A stretch of DNA of 64,000 bases, taken from NCBI RefSeq assembly GCF_020080835.1, contig NC_058166.1, positions 2,728,001-2,792,000 of the forward strand. Direction: 5' to 3'. Within the stretch, counting starts at the first letter, position 1, and each line of letters opens with the position of its first letter. Made by a program: the position numbers and the translations under genes. This stretch comes from Cotesia glomerata. Taxonomy: Eukaryota > Arthropoda > Insecta > Hymenoptera > Braconidae. Shown here one piece after another: positions 57,201 through 64,000 of this stretch. Under the pieces are notes generated by a model. That model worked only from the letters and a program-made list of their open reading frames with translations, was not told the DNA's origin and did not search any database.

Positions 57201-59009
57201 TTTATTTATATTTCATTTTACAGCTAATTTCAGAGTTCTTCAATATAAACACACGTGTTTTTGCTGCCAAACTTATTTTGTTTTGACATTTAATTTCTAG
57301 GCTATGACATGAATTATGCGTGTGAATTTGCTCGCTATTGTTTTATTGCTAGGCATTGTCGTGTGAATTTCGCTCTTTTTTTATTTTTAATTGTTTTGCC
57401 CTAACTTCCAGGCCCTGATGATCAGTATGAAATTATACCTTCAATATAACGAGACCGCCTAGTAGAAATCCAAAAGGTCGATTGGCATCAAGCGTTGAGA
57501 AAACGGAATTCATTCCATCGATTACGTTTTTTGCTTGTTGCTTCAATCCATCCTCGTTGTTTTGTTGGTAAGAATCATACTCTGTGACAATCAGCACCTT
57601 GACGAATAGCGCATCTGAAAAATATTTTTATTAAAAATAGGATTCAATCATTATCAGAAATAAATAATAAGTAACGTACTTGCATTTCCTGAGTTATGGG
57701 CTTTCTTGTTTTCGAATTGCTGAAATTTTTGATTAAATTTAAATTTATTAATATAAATCCAAAAATACTTCAAATTTTTTTGAAGTTGCTTGAATTGTGC
57801 ATTAGTTAAAGTGTTGATAGATATATATGAACTATATTTTAATAAATATTTTTCTGTTATCGTGGTAAACAAAAAATTATCAGGTGACTGAAAGATAGTT
57901 ACGGACAATGTCTCGGACAGATAGATAGATAGATAATAAATTTTATTTGATCCTGGAGTTCTAAGCTCCTTCAGCACCAACAACAATACATGAAGTTAAT
58001 TGTTTACAAGTATATATTTGATACAGTGTTTGCAATACAATTTTAAAAATCGACATTAATTAATAACTATCATGTTAAATTATAAGATCAATGGTAATTA
58101 TATTGATTGCAAGAAGAAATTAAAACAAGCTTGTTTAAAATTTTCAGACGTGTCAATTTCTGTAATATCTGCCGGTAATGAATTCAAAATTTTTATGCCA
58201 TGAATTAGGAAAGAATTTTCATAGATAGCAGAATTACTTCTTGGCAAACGCAGATAGTCATTCCTGACGTCACCTCTCCTTAATGTAATCGGCGAAAATT
58301 ATAATTTTTATCTAAATAATTGATTATAATTTAATTTAATTTCTTTATAAAATAGACAAGCTTAACTGGATAGCTTAACTGGAAGAGCCATTAGTGCGTA
58401 ACCAAAACATCCGGGTTCGATTCCCGGCTCGGGCTGTCAGAATTATTTTTTCGGTTGCCGAAAAATTCTCACTAAGTGGTCCCCCCTTCTCTTTATCTTT
58501 TCTTTTCCCCTCTCCCAAAATTTGTCGTTCAATGACAAATTAGCTACAAAATGTATATCATTCACTCTCGAAGCATAATCGAGTTACAGTAACTTAAAAT
58601 GTAGAGCTAGACATACTGTTAAAGTTAATCAAGATGACTATTTTGCCTTTATTTAACTAAAAATAGTTCAAGTAACTATATTATCACGGTACAATATAAT
58701 ATATAATTTTAGGTATAAGAACTTTAATTAAATAGTGGTGATGCTAACTAATTAAATTGAAATGGGTGTCTTATAAACAATTGTGAAGAATTACTCACAT
58801 TTTTTACCATGGTGATCTTAATTCCAACTTCATTTTTCTCTGGATAGTAAACTGGAGTATTCGAACCGTAGACGTAAGTGTCACTATCCTTGATCCAAAA
58901 AATAAATAAATTAATACGTCGGCAAATATTAATTAAATTTTAGAATACTTACGGCTATGGCTGTAGCGATAAAAATATTCGCCAACAACAACGCAAAAAC
59001 ACCTTTCAT
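54234..59009 (-). CDS. Secreted M12B (reprolysin)-like protein, zinc site degenerate
   Basis: Seven exons on the minus strand: 58953-59009, 58799-58888, 57680-57719, 57439-57614, 56163-56389, 54495-54653, 54234-54420. All introns are GT-AG, the phases agree, and the total is 936 nt or 311 residues. Exon 1 is a 19-residue signal peptide (MKGVFALLLANIFI...). After a ~45-residue linker comes an M12B-like domain: VKVLIVTEYDSYQ (first strand), FGFLLGGLVILK, FEKFTAWFEDN, and DSHVILYIS where HDHAVLLT-like text is usual. The zinc site reads AMAVSYALGVSHS where families have AHExGHxLGVxHD, so two of three His and the Glu are replaced. WKKK...YECL matches the domain end, followed by an acidic tail. There is no prodomain, disintegrin or Cys-rich domain. 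Single-domain M12B proteins are known in parasitoid wasp venoms, but a venom role here is inference. A secreted, non-catalytic role is likely. Confidence 0.75.
54661..55315. repeat. Family B repeat, copy 3, in intron 5 of the host gene
   Basis: Starts GCAAAAAAAAATTTTGTTAGG directly beside the acceptor of exon 54495-54653 and runs through AACAAATTTTTCGGTGGTTC, GAGCTCGAAGTTGTATTTTGAGC and a core TTCCAGGGATAGC...GTTAACC. Together with copy 4 it makes up almost all of the 1509 bp intron. Confidence 0.65.
55316..56090. repeat. Family B repeat, partial tandem copy 4
   Basis: 55880-56085 duplicates 54920-55127 almost exactly (from CAGTCAGTTGATACAACAAA to ATATACAAGAAATTCCAG), then ends abruptly. It contains the TA-flanked MITE 55469-55835. 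Confidence 0.65.
55469..55835. mobile_element. CCCGTGCAA-ended MITE with TA target duplication
   Basis: Ends CCCGTGCAAGAAAAAATTCT and inverse ...GGATTTTTTTGCACGGG, flanked by TA on both sides. The uninterrupted site (GTCAGGATAACAAC) is visible at 54873-54887. The arms are ~150 bp and imperfectly inverted (AATTAATTTTGAGATCAATC / GATTGATCTCAAAACTAATT). Tc1/mariner-type, non-coding, 367 bp. Confidence 0.75.
56452..57417. mobile_element. Foldback hAT-type MITE, short copy, in intron 4 of the host gene
   Basis: Ends CAGGGCCTGGAAGTTGGGGC and ...CTTCCAGGCCCTG, with 8 bp flanks ATGATCAA and ATGATCAG (7 of 8 identical), as expected for hAT. It is 966 bp, with ~320 bp of the centre present in the copy at 29407-30724 missing. 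It fills almost the whole 1049 bp intron and sits only 15 bp from the donor site of exon 57439-57614. Confidence 0.8.
57785..58740 (+). repeat. tRNA-derived repeat split by a non-LTR 3' fragment, in intron 2 of the host gene
   Basis: The 5' lead-in (ATTATCAGGTGACTGAAAG to GTCTCGGA) ends at 57915. The tRNA core continues at 58369 (A box TAGCTTAACTGGAAGAGC, B box GGTTCGATTCC) and the tail runs to ~58735, matching 47591-47890. The lead-in also matches 45950-46026, so the repeat unit is longer than the tRNA core alone. Confidence 0.6.
57916..58365 (-). mobile_element. Non-LTR retrotransposon 3' end fragment
   Basis: On the minus strand the piece ends ...AATAAAATTTATTATCTATCTATCTATC, a short tandem-repeat tail typical of Jockey/I-type elements, preceded by AAGGAGCTTAGAACTCCAGG. 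It is 5'-truncated at the tRNA core, where AGCTTAACTGG is repeated. No intact frame. Confidence 0.5.
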
Positions 59010-59527
59010 TTTTTCCGGGGTTTAACTAACAAAAAAACTGACAACCTTGAAAACTTGTCACGGGCAAAGATTGATAACTAACCAAAATCGACGTTCGGTT
59101 AAAGACACCTTGTTCACGTGATTGAGCTGTTGTCGATTTCTAATTGGTCAAATCGTGTAAGACGTAATTGATCAAACCGTTTCTTTGTTCCTACTAAAAC
59201 TATTATTGATAAGATAATTCAACGTATTTTAGTAAAGTAATGGATTTTTAATCACCATTGGGAAATTCTTTTTATCAATTAATTATGTTATTCTACTTTA
59301 AAAAGTATAAAAATATGTGAGAAAAACAAAATTGTTCTATTCTTTTTTAAAATATCGATATAAAGTTAAGTAACAACTAACTGATGAGTTGAGAAGCAGT
59401 TAATCACTCGAATTAAAATTCTAAACTGAATGAAATCAGTATTTATTTACGGACAACTTGATTGCGTCATTAATAGCTGTTTTAATTTGATCTGTCATAT
59501 TTTATCATATAAATTTATCACGAAAAT
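59010..59527 (-). promoter_or_regulatory. Presumed promoter region of the M12B-like gene
   Basis: The ~500 bp upstream of the start codon is not recognisably repetitive, unlike most neighbouring DNA. A CACGTG box (59134-59139) is present about 125 bp upstream. I could not identify a convincing TATA box at the right distance, so this call rests on position. Confidence 0.35.
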
Positions 59528-59575
59528 TTGAGGAGGGGATCAATTGAACCACGGGTCAATTGAACCAATGGAAAA
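59528..59575. repeat. Relic of the GGGGTCAATTGAACC element
   Basis: GGGGATCAATTGAACCACGG and GGGTCAATTGAACCAATGG repeat the terminal motif of the element at 20851-21737. No second end is present. Confidence 0.5.
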
Positions 59576-59701
59576 TCGATAATAACAAAAATCTAAAATT
59601 ATACTTTTATGATAGCTTGTGAGTTTTATAAGCTATTTCCTTTATTTCAAAAATAAAAATAATTTTTTTATTTTCCTGTAAATATAACAAAGTTGATATA
59701 A

Positions 59702-59985
59702 TACAGTAGCGCTCAAAAGTATTTTGACAACATTATGCGTTAGTTTTTTTCAACAATGTCAAAATACTTTGGAGCCGCCATTTTCCTAATACTTTGAAAA
59801 TTAAATTTTCTTTTCTTACGAACTAGGACCACTTTGACAATATTCTGTAGATTATTTAGAAGTTTGGAAAATCCGAAAGTGCACGCCTCATAACGCGCAT
59901 TAATTTTTTAAGAAAAAAATTAATTGTGTAATTGATTAAAAAAAAAAACTTATAATTTAGTGATATCTTACAGAGTATTTTTTAC
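59702..59985. mobile_element. Tc1/mariner-like end fragment
   Basis: ACAGTAGCGCTCAAAAGTATTTTGAC resembles Tc1-type terminal repeats, and the motif returns inverted as GTCAAAATACTTTGGAGC 30 bp later. The rest of the element is lost at the junction with family C. Confidence 0.4.
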
Positions 59986-60172
59986 TTTTAACTTCCCGCT
60001 AAGAAAATTGAAAATTTAAAAAAATCGGGAAGTTATTGGTTTTACCCCGTTTTTCGAAAATCGAGTTTTCATCAGATCTTGACGTTTTGAGGTCCTAGGA
60101 AGCTTCCCTGAATATTCCCGCGAGGGTGTCACTATGTATGTATGTATGTATGTATATGTGTGTGTGTGTGTG

Positions 60173-61111
60173 TTTTTATTTTTTTTTCTTTTTTTGTGTT
60201 TTAAGGGGGGGGGATCCTTTTTACGGATTCTAGGCATAGTTGTTTGGCCTGGATATGTGGCGACTCGACGCAATGTCATACTAAAACTCGACGCTAGCGC
60301 CCCTACCCACTAAACCCTAAACCCCTTTTCCTCTTTCCCCTAATCCCTCATGGAAACCGCCGTTAGGCATTACTTCGTGAGGGGAGGATCTAGCTACTGC
60401 TCTTTCTTCTGGTAGCTAAGGTGTTATTTTATCTTTCTTCTAGTTGTTGTCATTTGCTCTTCTTCTTTCGATGGAACGCAAGTCTATAAGGACTTCTGTT
60501 GCAAATGTACTGATGGCGTTCCAGGAGGCTCTTGATGACAACATTGCTTCTACTATTGTCTCTGGTTGGATTTTCTTCTTTAGGATCATCTCCAGCTCAT
60601 CTCGCTGTGGGTAAAATCGTGGGCACTTAAAGAAAACGTGGTCAACGTCTTCATTGATTCCTGGGCAGGACGGACACTCCGGTGAATCATGATGCTTGAA
60701 GCGGTGAAGATACGTCCGAAAACAGCCGTGTTCTGACAACATCTGGGTCAGATAGTAGTTGGCCTCGCCGTGATTCCGGTTAAGTCAAACGTCAATCCTT
60801 GGTATAAGTCAATGAGTCCATCTTCCCTTCTCCGCAACATCCCATAGTTGTTGCCATCTTGCTATACTATGTTGTCGCTCTTCAGCTCTCAGTTCTTCAG
60901 CGCTCAGTGTAGATGATCTCTTTCAGTGGTATATGTTCCGTGTTTCCTCAGCTAGGACTCTAAGAGGCAGAGTTCCAGAAATGACGCACACTGCCTTCTC
61001 GGATATTGTGTGGAAGGCGCTTGCAACTCTCAGTGCACTTAATCGGTAGACCGGTCCGGCTTTCCTCCATGATTCTTGGGTCTCCAGCGCGTCTGCCCAA
61101 ACGCATATTCC

Positions 61112-61114
<3 letters not shown>
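60173..61114 (-). pseudogene. R1-clade non-LTR retrotransposon, 5'-truncated, in an AC repeat (left)
   Basis: The minus strand encodes the C-terminal part of the reverse transcriptase protein: WADALETQESWRKAG, RLSALRVASAF, then the zinc motif CPSCPGINEDVDHVFFKC and SSRASWNAISTFATEVLIDL (open at 60440-60742). Upstream of that it has several in-frame stops. An A-rich tail (about 60174-60203) is followed by (AC)n. It is about 80% similar to the right copy by eye, so the two are separate insertions or an old duplication. Confidence 0.8.

Positions 61115-61185
<71 letters not shown>
61115..61185. repeat. (TG)n microsatellite, left family C copy
   Basis: About 70 bp of TG, the 5' side of the AC tract interrupted by the R1-clade insertion. 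Frames through it are artefacts. Confidence 0.95.
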
Positions 61186-61189
<4 letters not shown>

Positions 61190-62219
61190 AAACCTCTTAT
61201 AACTTTTGAACGGTTGAACCGATCGCGGTTGGTGCCATTCAAAAGGGCTTCACTAAACTTAGATTTCCTGTTAATTTGAACCGATTCGGACCGATAGATT
61301 TTGAGAAATTTGGAGAAATCTCAAAAAAAAATTTTTTAGAAGTGGTTTTTTTGGGATAACTTTTAAACGGCTCTACCGATCGATTCCAAAAACTAATCAG
61401 CTCTCAACCTTGAAAAACCACGCCGATCGCCGCCAATCTGGTCAAAATCGGTTCATTCATTCAAAAGTTATTGCGGTTTGAAAATTCAAAAAATAGTATT
61501 CTATGAAACTTCTATCAGACTTTTGAGCTCAAAGAGCTCAAAAGCATAGAAAAGGTATTTTTTTGAGCTCGAAGAGCTCAAAACAATACACAGATTATAT
61601 TTTTTAGCTTGAAGAGCTCAAAAAAAAACGGCCAGGTATTAACGGAATCAGCGGAAAGTTGCAAGGATGGCCTTTAGGGTCAACCGTTTTCCTAATTTTT
61701 TTTTTAAATATCGGCACTCTTTTTTCTTGTCATATGCGCACGCAGTCTAAAAAAATCTAGCTTGATCAAGTGGCGCCATAGTTTTCACGTGACGATTTTC
61801 ACCCGGTTGGCGGCATTCGACGCAGTTTCATCATCCTCATAAGTTATTTTCAGGTTTTAATTGATTGAATCAAAAATTTCGGAGTAATCCCGAAAAAACA
61901 CTTTTTTTGGTTTTCTTTCGTTCACGATATCTCTCAAACGAATCAACCGATTTTGACCAGTTTGGTGGTGATCGACGTGGTTTTTATTGTCTAGAGCTGA
62001 TTAGTTTTTGGAATCGATCGGTTTAGCCGTTTGAAAGTTATCCAAAAAAACCACATTTGAAAAAAATTTTTTTCTTAGTTTTTTTAAGATTTCTCAAAAT
62101 CCACTGATCCGAATCGGTCCAAATTATACTTAAAATCTAAGTTTGGCCAAACCTTTTCAAATAGCACCAACCGCGATAAAATCGGATGAGCCGTTCAAAA
62201 GTTATAAGCGGTTCACATA

Positions 62220-62224
<5 letters not shown>

Positions 62225-62303
<79 letters not shown>
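62225..62303. repeat. (AC)n microsatellite, right family C copy
   Basis: About 79 bp of AC immediately 5' of the R1-clade sequence. Confidence 0.95.
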
Positions 62304-62304
<1 letters not shown>

Positions 62305-63289
62305 CAACCAGTGGATGGATACAGTGAACCTACAACTGGCCAAGCAGAAGACCGAAGCAGTGCTTATTACCAGCCGAAAAGAAGTTGAAACAATTAAGAT
62401 TAATGTCGGTGACCGAGAAATCACATCACAACCATTTATCCGTTATCTGGGAGTGATGCTGGATGCACGACTCAACTTCAAACAGCAGGTGGAACATGTC
62501 AGTGCCAAAGCGTCAGTAGTGAGGGCTAGTCTCGCACGGCTGATGCCTAACATCGGAGGCCCAATGCAGAGCAGGAGGCTACTATTGTCATCAGTAGTCA
62601 CATCAGTGCTCACTTACGGAATATCCATTAGGGCTGATGCACTGGAAACCCAAGAATCATGGAGAAAAGCTGGACCAATATACCGACTGAGTGCCCTACG
62701 AGTAGCTAGTGCCTTCCGCACTATATCAGAAGAAGCAGTGTGCGTCATTGCTGGAACCCTACCTCTTAGAGTTCGAGCAGAGGAAAGACGGGCCCTTTAC
62801 CAACGAAAAAGGTCAACTGCACTGAGCCCGGAAGAACTTAGAATTGAAGAACGGCAGAAGAGCATAGGCCGATGGCAACTACAATGGGATGCTGCAGAGA
62901 AGGGTAGGTGGACGCACCGTCTCATACCTCGGGTCGACATTTGGCTTAACCGGAATCACGGTGAGGTCAATTACTATCTTACGCAGATGTTGTCGGGACA
63001 TGGGTGTTTTCGAGAGTATCTACACCGCTTTAAGCACGATGACTCTTCGGAGTGCCCGTCCTGCCCAGGAGCTGCTGAAGACGCGGAGCACGTCTTCTTT
63101 GTATGTCCTCGTTTCGATCCACAGCGTGAAGAACTGGAGAGGATCCTGAACCAGAGAGTGCAACCGGATTCACTAGTAGAAGCAATGTTGTCATCAAGAG
63201 CCTCCTGGAACGCCATCAGTACATTTGCAACAGAAGTCCTTATAGACTTGCGTTCCATCGAAAGAAGAAGAGCAAATAGCAGAAGATAG
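62304..63289 (+). pseudogene. R1-clade retrotransposon ORF2 C-terminal part, in an AC repeat (right)
   Basis: An open frame of ~328 codons after the microsatellite encodes the end of an R1-type ORF2 protein: NQWMDTVNLQLAKQKTEAVL, then FIRYLGVMLDARLNFKQQ (post-catalytic RT and thumb), YGISIRADALETQ and FREYLHRFKHDDSSECPSCP. The C-terminal zinc motif C-x2-C...EH..F.C and FATEVLIDLRSIERRR follow. The reverse transcriptase catalytic box and endonuclease are missing because the copy is 5'-truncated exactly at the AC tract. The fused His-Thr stretch read from the microsatellite is not part of the protein. The coding region is unbroken, which suggests a young insertion. Confidence 0.85.
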
Positions 63290-63551
63290 AAGGAAGATAG
63301 TTAACACCTTAGCCACCAGAAGGAAGAGCAGTAGCTAGATCCTCCCTTCACGAAGTAATGCCTGACGGCGGTTTCCATGAGGGATTAGTGGAAAGAAGCA
63401 AAAGGGGTTTAGGGTTTAGTGGGTAGGGGCGTTAGTGTCGAGTTAGTATGACGCTGCGTCGAGTCGCCACATATCCAGGCCAAACAGCTATGCCTAGAAT
63501 CCGTAAAAAGGATTCCCCCCCCCTACCAAAAAAAGAAAAAAACACCCACCA
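63290..63551 (+). other. R1-clade 3' untranslated region and tail
   Basis: Non-coding, with GGGGTTTAGGGTTTAGTGGG near 63405, ending in a C-run and an A-rich tail (AAAAAAAGAAAAAAACACCC) that leads into (AC)n. The same 3' region is found inverted at 60174-60440. Confidence 0.75.
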
Positions 63552-63749
63552 ACACACACACACACACACACACATACAGACATAAATACATACAGACATA
63601 GTGACAACCTCGCGGGAGTAGTCAGGGAAGCTTCCTAAGACCTCAAAACGTCGATATCTGATGAAAACTCGATTTTCGAAAAACGAGGTAAAACCAATAA
63701 CTTCCTGATTTTTGAAAATCTTCGATTTTCTTAGCGGGAAGTTAAAAAT

Positions 63750-64000
63750 ACGTAAACTAGGCCACTGATATGAAATACGGACCCAGTTCATCGAATTCTT
63801 AAACTAATAAAAAAGGTCCGGTCTTGAAATACCAATTTGTTCGGGAGTAATCGTTGGTACATCCAAAATGGGGTGACATCCGGACGTCCACGTAAAATTT
63901 TTTTCTAAACGTTTTTTTTTTTTCACAATAGCAAAATGAAATGATTTTAGAAAGTTAAAGATGGTTTAATTTAAGTGTTTTTTCGGTGTACATCTACTTA
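63750..64000. other. Window end, nothing recognised
   Basis: About 250 bp of sequence without recognised repeat or gene. Confidence 0.4.

Larger units (their letters stand above)
59986..61696 (-). repeat. Family C repeat (minus strand), with R1-clade insertion
   Basis: Right boundary (element start) at the inverse of TTAGGAAAACGGTTGACCC near 61696; left boundary AACTTCCCGCTAAG at ~59990. Its AC tract is represented by (TG)n at 60155-60173 and 61115-61185, with the retrotransposon in between. Confidence 0.65.
61720..63749 (+). repeat. Family C repeat (plus strand), with R1-clade insertion
   Basis: Recognisable from CGACGCAGTTTCATC (about 61828) and TTCTTTCGTTCACGATATCT through GTTCAAAAGTTATAAGCGG to the (AC)n tract at 62225, then from the (AC)n at 63552 to the 3' end TTTTCTTAGCGGGAAGTT (63749). 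The first ~100 bp are diverged, so the left edge is approximate. It lies head to head with the minus-strand copy. Confidence 0.6.

Noticed and set aside
62186..62303. N-terminal His-Thr domain fused to the R1 protein
   Set aside because: The repeat is the microsatellite target of the insertion; the retrotransposon sequence starts only at 62304.

Overview
This window is AT-rich eukaryotic DNA, almost certainly from an insect. It holds a BEL/Pao LTR retrotransposon, an R1-clade non-LTR element, hAT/Tc1-type MITEs, tRNA- and 5S-derived repeats and a small spliced gene with GT-AG introns of about 65-75 bp. The one intact host-type gene encodes a secreted single-domain M12B (reprolysin) protein of the sort known from parasitoid wasp venoms. 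A hymenopteran parasitoid is therefore my best guess, but that is inference. No rRNA operon, CRISPR array, intact tRNA gene or bacterial operon is seen. More than half of the window can be assigned to mobile or repeated DNA, much of it nested.

Layout. 1-5640: mostly featureless AT-rich DNA with one tRNA-cored repeat and the first copy (3588-4651) of a Helitron-like family (family A) built round a ~500 bp palindrome. 5642-7816: a TIR MITE split by a second family A copy and by a smaller palindromic MITE. 7850-33130: three diverged copies of an old ~3 kb duplication, broken by later insertions. These are a CTAG...(TA)n repeat (9117-18093) that itself contains a complete 7.2 kb BEL/Pao element (10507-17727, identical 971 bp LTRs, TAACA target duplication), a broken tyrosine-recombinase (Crypton-type) gene (20280-22814), a foldback hAT MITE (29407-30724) and G-rich TIR elements. 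33131-41560: a TATATA-rich MITE carrying a 5S rRNA-derived segment, a solo gypsy-type LTR (37309-38954) split by a TTAA-type MITE, a second MITE of that kind, and patches of unique sequence. 41560-53819: more family A copies (one nested in another), tRNA-cored repeats, a GC-rich hairpin island (46677-47590), a second broken Crypton-type gene, a Jockey-like 3' fragment and an (AC)90 microsatellite.

54234-59009 (minus strand) is the host gene: seven exons, 936 nt, 311 codons, all phases compatible, with a signal peptide. The usual zinc-binding HExxHxxGxxH is degraded so that only the last His remains, and there is no room for the normal prodomain, so it looks like a secreted pseudo-metalloproteinase. 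Its three long introns are each inflated by transposons, while the other three are 64-74 bp. 59986-63749 holds two oppositely oriented copies of a microsatellite-bearing repeat (family C). In each, a 5'-truncated R1-clade retrotransposon sits inside the (AC)n tract; an uninterrupted family C copy at 52365-53365 serves as the empty-site control.

The strongest candidates for something undescribed are the catalytically dead, prodomain-less M12B gene, the palindromic Helitron-like family with two empty sites visible inside the window, the AC-repeat-targeted R1 insertions, and a ~45 bp core sequence shared by otherwise different repeat families.
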